Of a stretch of 64,000 nucleotides of DNA, positions 1 to 7,494 are shown in pieces (within the stretch, counting starts at the first letter, position 1; each line of letters opens with the position of its first letter). This stretch comes from Clostridium sp. OF09-36. GTDB taxonomy: Bacteria > Bacillota > Clostridia > Lachnospirales > Lachnospiraceae. The notes under the pieces were generated by a model. The model made no database searches. It was given only the letters and a program-made list of their open reading frames with translations, and was not told the origin of the DNA. The DNA lies in NCBI RefSeq assembly GCF_003481985.1, contig NZ_QUMD01000009.1, positions 59,748 to 123,747 of the forward strand, in the 5' to 3' direction. Made by a program: the position numbers and the translations under genes.

Positions 1-621
1 GCAGGTAAGGCAGGGATGAATGCCCTGCAGTCTTCCCTGATGTCTGCGTTGATGCTCGCATCGGCGGGGGAGTTTGCGGCGATCAGCATGATCGGATCTG
101 GAGCAGGGGTGATGGAGATGATCGTTACTACAGTGGTCATCAATATGCGCTACCTGCTGATGTCAAGTGCTTTATCCCAGAAGGTGCAGCCAAACAGGCC
201 ATTTCTCCACAGAATCTTCATGTCTTATGCGGTGACGGATGAGATCTTTGGTATATCCATGACGGTTCCGGGAAAGCTGAATCCGTTTTATCAATACGGT
301 GCAGCCAGTGTGGCAGCGCCCGGCTGGGTACTCGGAACCTTTCTTGGCACGATGGTGGGCATGATCCTTCCGGCACCGGTCATGAGCGCTATGAGTGTGG
401 CTATATACGGCATGTTTCTTGCAGTGGTGATCCCGCCGGCAAGAAAGGACAAGATCATTGCCGCAGTGGTAGTTATATCCATGTCGGTAAGCTTTTTATT
501 CCAAAGCATTCCGGGACTTAAAAATATCGCATCGGGGTTTCAGATTATCCTGCTGACCGTGCTGATTTCGGCTGCAGCGGCAATCCTGTTCCCGGTACAG
601 GAGGAGCAGCATGCATCATAA
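1..621 (+). CDS. azlC: AzlC family branched-chain amino acid exporter subunit, 5' end outside window
   Basis: Large membrane subunit of the AzlCD-type branched-chain amino acid exporter. The reading frame is open from base 1 and the first residues (AGKAGMNALQSSLMSALMLA) match the inner part of AzlC proteins, so the start lies upstream of the window; the ATG at 16 is probably internal. The visible 206 residues include the family stretch following 'ASAGEFAAISMIGSGAG', the 'NMRYLLMSSAL' segment and several hydrophobic helices. It overlaps the next gene (azlD) by 11 bp, the usual two-subunit arrangement. Family assignment is firm; the transported substrate is inferred from the family only. Confidence 0.9.
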   Translation, partial: AGKAGMNALQSSLMSALMLASAGEFAAISMIGSGAGVMEMIVTTVVINMRYLLMSSALSQKVQPNRPFLHRIFMSYAVTDEIFGISMTVPGKLNPFYQYGAASVAAPGWVLGTFLGTMVGMILPAPVMSAMSVAIYGMFLAVVIPPARKDKIIAAVVVISMSVSFLFQSIPGLKNIASGFQIILLTVLISAAAAILFPVQEEQHAS

Positions 622-919
622 TATTTACGCTTCCATTCTGGTCATGTTCCTGACAATTTATGCCGTGCGGGCCCTGCCGCTGACGCTGATCCGCAGGGAA
701 ATCAGGAATCCGTTTATTCAGTCTTTCTTATATTATGTTCCTTATGTGAGTCTTTCTGTTATGACGTTTCCGTCCATCCTTTCTGCAACAGGAAACCGGA
801 TCACGGGAATTGTCGGATTTGTGGCAGGGGTGATCCTTGCCTGGATCGACGGAAATCTGTTCCGTGTTTCCATTGGTGCCTGTGTAGCAGTCTATATTGC
901 GGAGATGATTTTGCATTAA
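611..919 (+). CDS. azlD: AzlD family branched-chain amino acid exporter small subunit
   Basis: Small hydrophobic partner of AzlC, 102 aa, the usual size. It begins inside the last codons of azlC (start 611, azlC stop at 621), with GGAGG just upstream in the azlC coding sequence, so translation is likely coupled. The sequence has the family pattern of three or four hydrophobic helices, with 'TIYAVRALPLTLIRREI' near the N-terminus and a 'YYVPYVSLSVMTFPSIL' segment. Together with azlC it would form an inner-membrane exporter. No terminator is obvious after it; a strong promoter for the next gene follows 45 bp later. Confidence 0.9.
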   Translation: MHHNIYASILVMFLTIYAVRALPLTLIRREIRNPFIQSFLYYVPYVSLSVMTFPSILSATGNRITGIVGFVAGVILAWIDGNLFRVSIGACVAVYIAEMILH

Positions 920-964
920 AGTCGGAACAAACGTGTGCAGAGGCCTGTAAACCACTGGAAAACA

Positions 965-993
965 TTGACAAATACAGGAAACCGATTTATAAT
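965..993 (+). promoter_or_regulatory. Sigma-A promoter for the DUF6465 gene
   Basis: TTGACA at 965-970 and TATAAT at 988-993 are separated by 17 bp, a perfect match to the housekeeping consensus. The untranslated leader would be about 65 nt before the ATG at 1067. Strength of the match suggests high expression of the downstream Lys/Ala-rich protein. Confidence 0.85.
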
Positions 994-1066
994 GCCATCA
1001 TCGTCTGTCAAAAACAGGTGATGGGGAGCAATTCATAATTGGAATCGAATGAGGAGGATAAGAACT

Positions 1067-1468
1067 ATGGCAACAAGAAGAAACGCAGCTAAGGCAGCAG
1101 CAAAAGCAGCACCGAAGACCGAGACCGCAAAAGCAGAAGTTAAGACAGCTGCAGCAGAGGTTAAAGCAGAGACTCCGGTAAAAGCAGTTGTTGAAGCACC
1201 GGCAGCAAAGCCAGTCGAGACCACCAAAAAAGCACCAGCAAAGAAAGCTCCTGCAAAGAAGGCAGACCCGAAGGCTTGCGTAGTTATTGAGTTCTCAGGC
1301 AAACAGATCGTTGCAAAAGATGTTCTGGACAAGGCAGTGAAAGCATATGAGGCAAACCACAAGGGCGCAGAGATCAAAACCATTGAAGTTTATGTAAAAC
1401 CGGAAGAAAATGTTGCTTACTATGTTGTAAACGGAGAAGGTTCTGACGATTATAAGGTAACCTTATAG
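1067..1468 (+). CDS. DUF6465 family protein with Lys/Ala-rich histone-like N-terminal tail
   Basis: 133-residue protein in two parts. Residues 1 to about 70 are almost only Ala, Lys, Pro, Val, Thr and Glu, with histone H1-like 'KKAPAKKAPAKK' repeats. The C-terminal about 65 residues ('CVVIEFSGKQIVAKDVLDKAVKAY...') form a compact conserved domain that I recognise as DUF6465, seen widely in Lachnospiraceae. The ATG at 1067 is chosen because GAGGAGG at 1051 sits the right distance upstream; an ATG at 1049 has no such site. The perfect promoter upstream suggests an abundant protein. DNA or RNA binding by the basic tail is inference; no function is established. Confidence 0.8.
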   Translation: MATRRNAAKAAAKAAPKTETAKAEVKTAAAEVKAETPVKAVVEAPAAKPVETTKKAPAKKAPAKKADPKACVVIEFSGKQIVAKDVLDKAVKAYEANHKGAEIKTIEVYVKPEENVAYYVVNGEGSDDYKVTL

Positions 1469-1648
1469 TTCAGGATTCTCAGTTGTATCTGTATACTTTG
1501 TAAAGAGTGGAGGGGCTGTTGCAGACAGGTTCCAGAATGTCCTGGATTCCATGTTGTGACAACCCTTCATTTGTTTGTTATAAATTACGGGAAATAAGGA
1601 CCGGGAGCAGGAATCGCTGCCGGATAAACGGATAAAGGAGAGAAACGG

Positions 1649-3085
1649 ATGGAACAGCAGCAGGAGACCTGGAAACTTCCAGAGGCATTTGTGGCAAGAA
1701 TGAAAGCAATGCTGGGAGACGCATGCGATACATTTCTTGCAAGCTATGAAAAAGAGCGGGCTCTGGGACTCAGAGTAAATACCATGAAGGTTCCGGCAGC
1801 GGAGTTTGCCGGTCAAAATCAGGCTTTATTTTCCCTGCGCCCGGTATCCTGGTGCCGGGAAGGCTTTTATTATGACCGGGAGAGCCGTCCGGGACGCCAT
1901 CCTTACCATGAAGTAGGAGTATATTACATTCAGGAACCCAGTGCCATGGCAGTTGTGGCTTTGCTTGGTCCAAAGCCGGGTGAACGTGTGCTGGATCTGT
2001 GCGCGGCTCCGGGGGGCAAGACAACACACATCGCGTCATGTCTGGAAGGACGCGGACTTCTGGTCAGCAATGAAATCCATCCGGCGCGGGCAAAGATCCT
2101 TTCCCAGAATGTGGAGCGTATGGGCATTGGCAACGCTGTCGTGACAAATGAGGATTCGGGAACCCTGGCTTCATTTTTTCCGGAGTTTTTTGACTGTATG
2201 GTCGTGGATGCGCCGTGCTCCGGAGAGGGCATGTTCCGGAAAGATGAACAGGCCAGAAATGAGTGGAGTGAGGCAAATGTAAAACTTTGCGCAGAACGCC
2301 AACAGGAGATTCTGGACAATGCGGCAGAGATGTTAAAGCCGGGCGGCAGAATGGTATATTCTACCTGCACGTTCGCACCGGAGGAAGATGAAGCCGGAAT
2401 CTCTGACTTTTTGAAACGACATCCGGAGTTTTCGGTAGTGCGCCTGGAGCCGGGCGAATATCCTGAGGGTCTGTCCTGCGGGCACCCGGAATGGAGTCAG
2501 GATCAAAATACAGATCTTAAGTACACCTTCCGCATCTGGCCCCATGAGTCGGAGGGAGAGGGACATTATCTGGCCCTGCTTAAAAAGGACGGAGCCTGGG
2601 CGTCGGAAGACAGCCGGAAGCGAAAACAGCCAAAATACTGGAATGACAAAGCAGGCAGAGCCTATCTCGGGGAATTTTTCGAAAAGTCCCTGACGGAAGG
2701 AGGATATGCGCTGTTAAAGGATGGTATGGAGCAGTTGATCCTGTTTGGAGATCAGCTGTATATGCTGCCGGATGGCATGCCGGCACTGGACCGTCTGAGA
2801 GTGCTTCGTCCCGGACTGCATCTTGGGGAATTCAAAACAAAACGTTTTGAGCCGTCCCATGCGCTTTCTCATTTTCTGAAGCCTCAGCATGCAGTATCTG
2901 TGTGCCGTCTGGATCCGGAAGATCCCCAGGTACTGGATTATCTGAAGGGAAACACAGTCCGTGGAGAGGCCGGTCTCTCTGGGTGGACGCTGGTCTGCAT
3001 TGGGGAGTATCCTCTTGGATGGGGAAAGGCAGTTTCCGGTGTGGTAAAAAATCATTATCCAAAAGGGCTTCGCATACAGGGTTAG
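1649..3085 (+). CDS. rsmF: RsmF/NOL1-NOP2-Sun family rRNA (cytosine-5) methyltransferase
   Basis: 478-residue SAM-dependent RNA m5C methyltransferase. The SAM-binding motif 'PGERVLDLCAAPGGKT' is at residues 110-125. The two family cysteines are visible: C190 in 'DAPCSGEGMF' and C240 in 'YSTCTF'. The C-terminal 200 residues match the RNA-binding extension of the RsmF/YebU type rather than the shorter RsmB. It probably modifies 16S rRNA; the exact site is inferred. The start at 1649 has AAGGAG at a proper distance. The gene is monocistronic: a terminator begins in its last codons. Confidence 0.9.
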   Translation: MEQQQETWKLPEAFVARMKAMLGDACDTFLASYEKERALGLRVNTMKVPAAEFAGQNQALFSLRPVSWCREGFYYDRESRPGRHPYHEVGVYYIQEPSAMAVVALLGPKPGERVLDLCAAPGGKTTHIASCLEGRGLLVSNEIHPARAKILSQNVERMGIGNAVVTNEDSGTLASFFPEFFDCMVVDAPCSGEGMFRKDEQARNEWSEANVKLCAERQQEILDNAAEMLKPGGRMVYSTCTFAPEEDEAGISDFLKRHPEFSVVRLEPGEYPEGLSCGHPEWSQDQNTDLKYTFRIWPHESEGEGHYLALLKKDGAWASEDSRKRKQPKYWNDKAGRAYLGEFFEKSLTEGGYALLKDGMEQLILFGDQLYMLPDGMPALDRLRVLRPGLHLGEFKTKRFEPSHALSHFLKPQHAVSVCRLDPEDPQVLDYLKGNTVRGEAGLSGWTLVCIGEYPLGWGKAVSGVVKNHYPKGLRIQG

Positions 3086-3111
3086 ATCCCTGATGTGCGA
3101 AGCCCTTTTTT
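3063..3111 (+). terminator. Intrinsic terminator of the rsmF-like gene
   Basis: The stem pairs AAGGGCTTCGCAT...AGGG with CCCT...GTGCGAAGCCCTT and is followed by a run of T at 3106-3111. The left arm lies inside the last codons and stop of the methyltransferase gene. Confidence 0.85.
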
Positions 3112-3146
3112 ATATGATAGGAAATTGCGTCCTATCATATAAAAAA
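3106..3146. repeat. 17-bp inverted repeat directly after the terminator
   Basis: T(5)TATATGATAGGA at 3106-3122 is the exact reverse complement of TCCTATCATATAA(5) at 3130-3146, with a 7-bp loop. Neither strand has a T-run after the hairpin, so it is not a standard terminator. It lies between two convergent genes. Confidence 0.7.
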
Positions 3147-3181
3147 TATCATGGAAAACAGATGCATTGCCGCTGTGCTGC

Positions 3182-4618
3182 TCAGTCATGGGTTCGGAAC
3201 ATTTCAACAATTGCGATCATATCTTCTTTGTTCAGCTTTTTATTGTTCATAAAGTTTCTGGTTTCCGGAATGTAATGTTCCAGGATCGGTAGCAGTATAA
3301 GCGCTGTGATACCTGCGGTGAAGCCGCCGTTGTACAGCACCAGGCCGCCGTGCAGGGCAGAGGTTGCGGTACACATGGATGCGCACATGAAGCCGGCGGC
3401 AATGCCGGCGCGTCTGCCGTAGCGCCCGGAAATCGGGCACAGGCCGGTGGCAAATGCCACACCGTTGATGTATCCCTGCGTGGTAATGGTCCAGCTGATC
3501 TCTCTGCCGTTGAGATAGCAGATCGTCAGTGTGAATAGATACAGAAGCTGATATCCCGCAAGAATCGGCCAGATATTTTTCGGATGCTGCCCCATGCAGG
3601 TAAAAGTCAGAGCTGCCAGGATCACACCGATGGTGGCACCGGTAAAACCGGCACCTTCCGTGTAGACCATGATGATATCCAGGTAGAACAGGAAGAATAT
3701 TCCCACTGTGCCAATGTTAATGAGGCAGAGCGGCATACCGTATTGAGCGGCAAAATCACTCTGATGTCCGGTGTCCCGGGTCAGCTCTTCATATCCAAGA
3801 AAGCTTTTGCCGTTTAAGAAAAATCCGGTCAGAATGCAGATAATAAAAACAAGCAGGAAAAAACAGTTGGCATACAGCTGAAAGGAGCGGCCAAACTGTT
3901 CGTAAACCGGATTGAAGCGGGTCAGCTTGGAAGATGGATCAATTCCCATGGTGTTGTAAAAAAGGTTAAACAGGAAAAAACCGAACACGCCGAATGCCAG
4001 TCCGCCATTATACAAGTTGTAACCTTTGTGCCATGCGTGGGCCCCGGGGAGAATGGCCGGTACGATAAAGCCCAGCATGATCGAAAAGGCGATGGTCAAA
4101 AGCACGCCGCTGACCGTTAGTGTCGGATGCCCGAACACAAAGGTATCCTGGGTGTAGCGGAATAAAAGTTCACCGATAAATGGGCTGAATGAAGTTGTGA
4201 ACATGCAGACGTGCAGGTTGTTTTTAAAATTCAGCTTCTTTAATCGAAGATAGAGAAACGGGGCCAGAAAGCATGGCCACATGGTCAAAAAGTTCAGTCC
4301 GTAAAAGCAGTGTGCTACTACAAGAAAATAACCGGCCAGTGTGCTGGGACGGGAATCTCCTTTTAAACCGACCATAAAAAGCCAGCAGGCCATGCCGCAG
4401 GCGCCGGCGTTTAACATGGCGCTCGGCAGACCGCCGATCTCCAGATAGTCTGTAACCAGCGGGCTTGGTGATGTCATGATAAGATACCAGCCGTGGAGTA
4501 TGCTGCCAAGTTCTCCTGTGTAGATGGCTGCGACCAGCGAAGAAATCAGAAAAGAAACGGAGAAGCCGAGAGCTATCCCGTTGATGATAGTACTGTTGGA
4601 TATTTTTTTACCTTCCAT
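3182..4618 (-). CDS. DUF1576 family integral membrane protein
   Basis: 478-residue polytopic membrane protein (about a dozen hydrophobic helices) that I recognise as DUF1576, common in Clostridia. Glycine-rich re-entrant-looking stretches ('GGLPSAMLNAGACGMACW', 'LHGGLVLYNGGFTAGITALI') recur in both halves, suggesting an internal duplication. I chose the ATG at 4618 because AGGGG lies 8 nt upstream; TTG 4672 and ATG 4648 have no clear ribosome binding site. Transport function is likely but the substrate is unknown. It converges with the rsmF-like gene and is not obviously in an operon. Confidence 0.8.
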   Translation of the reverse strand: MEGKKISNSTIINGIALGFSVSFLISSLVAAIYTGELGSILHGWYLIMTSPSPLVTDYLEIGGLPSAMLNAGACGMACWLFMVGLKGDSRPSTLAGYFLVVAHCFYGLNFLTMWPCFLAPFLYLRLKKLNFKNNLHVCMFTTSFSPFIGELLFRYTQDTFVFGHPTLTVSGVLLTIAFSIMLGFIVPAILPGAHAWHKGYNLYNGGLAFGVFGFFLFNLFYNTMGIDPSSKLTRFNPVYEQFGRSFQLYANCFFLLVFIICILTGFFLNGKSFLGYEELTRDTGHQSDFAAQYGMPLCLINIGTVGIFFLFYLDIIMVYTEGAGFTGATIGVILAALTFTCMGQHPKNIWPILAGYQLLYLFTLTICYLNGREISWTITTQGYINGVAFATGLCPISGRYGRRAGIAAGFMCASMCTATSALHGGLVLYNGGFTAGITALILLPILEHYIPETRNFMNNKKLNKEDMIAIVEMFRTHD

Positions 4619-4741
4619 GCATAAATCCCCTGTAGCAATATTTTTCATTCTGAGTAGTGTTCTGACTTTCAATTATAGAGCAGCGGGTATTTCATTTCAA
4701 GGTAATTTCGTAACGAAACTTGTACGGAATTTAGTGCAAAG

Positions 4742-5674
4742 TTACTGTGTGACTGCAGGGCAGGCATTTGTTCGGGCATCTGGTAAAAACTGCTGCATAT
4801 CCGCCGGGACAGGGGCTGTAAATTCCATGGGGATCCCGGAGACCGGATGTGAAAAGGACAGCTTCCAGGAGTGCAGGCTCTGACGCTGTAAAAAACGGTA
4901 ATCCGGATTATAAAGGAAATCACCGTAGAGGGGATGGCCGATATGCTTCATATGGACCCGGATCTGGTGGGTACGTCCTGTTTCCAGGTGAATTTTAAGG
5001 AGAGAGGTGTCGGTTTGCGGCTGGTAGAAGAGCAGCTCATAATGGGTCAGCGCAGCTTCTCCGTGGACCGGGTCCGGGACACGCTCGATCGTGGAGCCCG
5101 GGAGTCTCGCAATGGGAACGTCAATCGTTCCTTCCGGCTGTCCTGAGAGGTTCCCGCTGACTGCGGCCAGATAGGTGCGGTGAATCTGGCGGTTCCTCAC
5201 CATATCAGAAAGGATACAGCTGCTCAGTGCATTTTTTGCGACGATCAGAAGCCCGGTGGTATCACGGTCCAGGCGGTTGACGGCACGGAAAACAAAGGGT
5301 TTTTGTTTCTGTTTAAAATACCAGGCAAGTCCATTTGCCAGAGAGTTGGAGAAATTGCCCTGGGATGGGTGGATTGGAACATTCGCGGCTTTGTTTATGA
5401 CCATCAGATCCTCATCTTCGTAAAGAATGGACAGCGGCATGCGCACAGGAACAATATTTTCCGAAGAAGTCTCTTCTGCAAATGTGACATCCAGCCGGTC
5501 ACCGGCTTTCATGCGGAAGGTGGTATAAACCTTTGCCCCGCGGATCATCAGTCCGTCTTCAGTCAGTTTGATACGGTTGATCAGATTTTTGGAATATCCA
5601 TGGGAGCGAAGCAGTGCTTCTACGGACTGTCCGTCTGTGGAAGCAGTGTAGGAGTGGCGGATGATATGGTCCAT
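4742..5674 (-). CDS. RluA family pseudouridine synthase
   Basis: 310-residue rRNA/tRNA pseudouridine synthase. An S4-like RNA-binding segment occupies the N-terminus (residues about 15-65), and the catalytic motif 'NRLDRDTTGLLIVAK' has its aspartate at D136. The family normally has His-Arg-Leu-Asp at this place; here the first residue is Asn. 'TGRTHQIRVHMKHIGHPLYGD' near residue 235 is the second family hallmark. It starts 4 bp after the stop of the upstream small gene (5679-5942), so the two are probably co-transcribed and coupled. Which uridine is modified cannot be told from sequence. Confidence 0.9.
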   Translation of the reverse strand: MDHIIRHSYTASTDGQSVEALLRSHGYSKNLINRIKLTEDGLMIRGAKVYTTFRMKAGDRLDVTFAEETSSENIVPVRMPLSILYEDEDLMVINKAANVPIHPSQGNFSNSLANGLAWYFKQKQKPFVFRAVNRLDRDTTGLLIVAKNALSSCILSDMVRNRQIHRTYLAAVSGNLSGQPEGTIDVPIARLPGSTIERVPDPVHGEAALTHYELLFYQPQTDTSLLKIHLETGRTHQIRVHMKHIGHPLYGDFLYNPDYRFLQRQSLHSWKLSFSHPVSGIPMEFTAPVPADMQQFLPDARTNACPAVTQ

Positions 5675-5678
5675 GTTG

Positions 5679-5942
5679 TCAGAATTCCTTTCCGGTGTTA
5701 TGCTGCGATGCCTGATTTAAATGTTTCTTACAGCTTACGGCGTGGGGAGTCGGGCTGTTTTCCTTAAGAAAGCTGGCGCGCTGCACGCTGTCGATGCCGT
5801 AGCGGCCGCGGATATGGTCCACAGCTTTTTCCATAGCCCGCATTTTCTTCTGCCGCTCATCTTCAAACAGGCTCATCTGTTCAAACGGATCCTCCTGGAT
5901 CTGTGAAGTGCGCAGTCCGATCAGCCGTTTTCTGGATTCCAT
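5679..5942 (-). CDS. Small protein resembling the C-terminal end of a Y-family DNA polymerase (DinB/UmuC), with a beta-clamp motif
   Basis: 87-residue protein. 'KRLIGLRTSQIQ', 'FEQMSLFEDE' and 'MEKAVDHIRGRYGIDSVQRASFL' match the last 60-70 residues of DinB/UmuC-type polymerases, the end of the little finger plus the C-terminal tail. 'QMSLF' fits the beta sliding-clamp binding motif QxxLF. None of the polymerase palm or fingers is encoded upstream: the neighbouring gene is divergent and unrelated. It has its own AGGAG 10 nt before ATG 5942, so it may be a real stand-alone gene rather than debris. It sits 4 bp before the RluA-family gene on the same strand. Either a polymerase remnant or a small clamp-binding protein. 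Confidence 0.6.
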   Translation of the reverse strand: MESRKRLIGLRTSQIQEDPFEQMSLFEDERQKKMRAMEKAVDHIRGRYGIDSVQRASFLKENSPTPHAVSCKKHLNQASQHNTGKEF

Positions 5943-6060
5943 AATTCTATTTCTCCTGTTGCTGCATGGTGAGCCTGATATGTTTCCTATCATAGCAGAA
6001 TATCCGGATTTTTACCAGAATAGGATAGAAAGACAATGCGATAATCGTGGGGCATGTGAA

Positions 6061-7332
6061 TTGAACAGAACAGGAAAGAACAACAGGATCATCGGACTGA
6101 TGGCAGGGATCAGCATCGGGTTTGCGGTGTGGGGAAGCGTATGCCCGGAGCAGGATCTGTGGCAGGGTACGGAAAGTATAGCAATTGAGAGCAGTCGGCC
6201 GGTATCAGAGGCGAAACCGCAGCTATCCCTGCATTCCCTGAGTGCCGTGCTGATGGATGCAGACAGTGGGCGTATTTTGTATGGAAAGGACGAGCATCAG
6301 GTACGGCCTATGGCCAGCACTACAAAGATCATGACCTGCATTCTTGCACTGGAGCTTGGGAATCCGGAGGATTTTTGTGAGATTTCAGAAAAAGCGGCAG
6401 GACAGCCAAGGGTGAAACTTGGCGCGCCGACCGGGAGCCGTATCAGGCTTAAGGATCTTTTGTATTCCCTGATGCTTGAGTCCCACAATGACTCGGCAGT
6501 GGCAATTGCGGAGCATATCAGCGGCAGCGTCGAGGTTTTCACGGAAAAAATGAATCGCAAGGCACAGGATATTGGCTGTGTGGATACCACGTTCCTGACG
6601 CCGAACGGACTGGATGCAGAGAAGCAAAACGCAGATGGAGAGGTGATCCGTCATGGTACAACAGCCGCTGAGCTGGCAAAAATCCTGCATTATTGTACGA
6701 AAATGTCTCCAAAACATGATGAATTTTTAACGATAACGCGCTGCCGAAGTTATTCTTTTTCTGACTCTGAGGGATATAATACCTACAGCTGTCAGAATCA
6801 TAACGCTCTCCTGGATATGACACAGGAGGCTGTGACCGGAAAGACCGGATTTACCGGAGGCGCCGGCTACTGTTATGCGGCTGAACTGTCCGACGGTGAA
6901 AGGAGCTTTATCCTCACACTTTTAGGATGCGGCTGGCCTCCGCATAAAACCTGGAAATGGGAGGATGTACAGAAACTGTACAGCTATGGCAAACAGAATT
7001 ATTTCTATTGCGATTTTGCTTTTGAAGAAAACAGACTTCGGATCCCTCTGCTGGGAGGAGCGTATAAAGACTGGATTTATGCAGTTTCTGAAAGTCCGGG
7101 ACAGAAGAGGAGTTTTCATCTTCTGGTATCGGAAACGGAGCGGCCTGTGGCAGAGTACGATATGAAAACGATCCTGGATGCTCCGGTGAAGGCAGGGGAT
7201 GAAGTCGGAGTGGTCCGTTACCGGCTCGGACAGGAGGAAATCGGCCAGAGCCACTACTGCTCAGAGGAAGATGCAGCGGCCTGGGGGCTGTCGTACTGTC
7301 TGCAGCGGATCCTCGATTTCTGGATATTCTGA
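6061..7332 (+). CDS. dacF: D-alanyl-D-alanine carboxypeptidase (serine-type, DacF/PBP5-like)
   Basis: Penicillin-binding protein that trims the terminal D-Ala of peptidoglycan stem peptides outside the membrane. All three active-site motifs are present: S86-TTK89, S141-HN143 and K261-TG263. An N-terminal hydrophobic stretch (residues 10-28) acts as signal peptide or anchor, and a C-terminal domain follows the catalytic one. The TTG at 6061 is chosen as start because it directly precedes the basic-hydrophobic signal sequence and GTGGGG lies upstream; the frame stays open to 5908 but that part is antisense to the small gene upstream. 423 residues. Start confidence is moderate, function high. 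Confidence 0.88.
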   Translation: MNRTGKNNRIIGLMAGISIGFAVWGSVCPEQDLWQGTESIAIESSRPVSEAKPQLSLHSLSAVLMDADSGRILYGKDEHQVRPMASTTKIMTCILALELGNPEDFCEISEKAAGQPRVKLGAPTGSRIRLKDLLYSLMLESHNDSAVAIAEHISGSVEVFTEKMNRKAQDIGCVDTTFLTPNGLDAEKQNADGEVIRHGTTAAELAKILHYCTKMSPKHDEFLTITRCRSYSFSDSEGYNTYSCQNHNALLDMTQEAVTGKTGFTGGAGYCYAAELSDGERSFILTLLGCGWPPHKTWKWEDVQKLYSYGKQNYFYCDFAFEENRLRIPLLGGAYKDWIYAVSESPGQKRSFHLLVSETERPVAEYDMKTILDAPVKAGDEVGVVRYRLGQEEIGQSHYCSEEDAAAWGLSYCLQRILDFWIF

Positions 7333-7357
7333 AATTGTAAAAATATTTCAAAAATAC

Positions 7358-7392
7358 TTGAATTTTATCCGCTGACATTATATTATTATAAT
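7358..7392 (+). promoter_or_regulatory. Promoter of the Na+ decarboxylase operon
   Basis: TTGAAT at 7358-7363 and TATTAT at 7381-7386 are spaced 17 bp; a perfect TATAAT at 7387-7392 overlaps. The leader to the first start codon is about 100 nt and contains no obvious hairpin. Confidence 0.6.
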
Positions 7393-7494
7393 CGGCAGAA
7401 ATTGGATTTACTAAACGATAGTTTGTCTTTCTCTTAACAATACCAAAGAGGAGGAAAAGCGATCGTCAAATATTTCAAAATGGAGGATTGCAAA

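Noticed and set aside
5908..6060. N-terminal extension of the D-Ala-D-Ala carboxypeptidase up to 5908
   Set aside because: It would put 51 residues before the signal sequence and lies antisense to the small DinB-tail gene that has its own ribosome site. TTG 6061 fits better.
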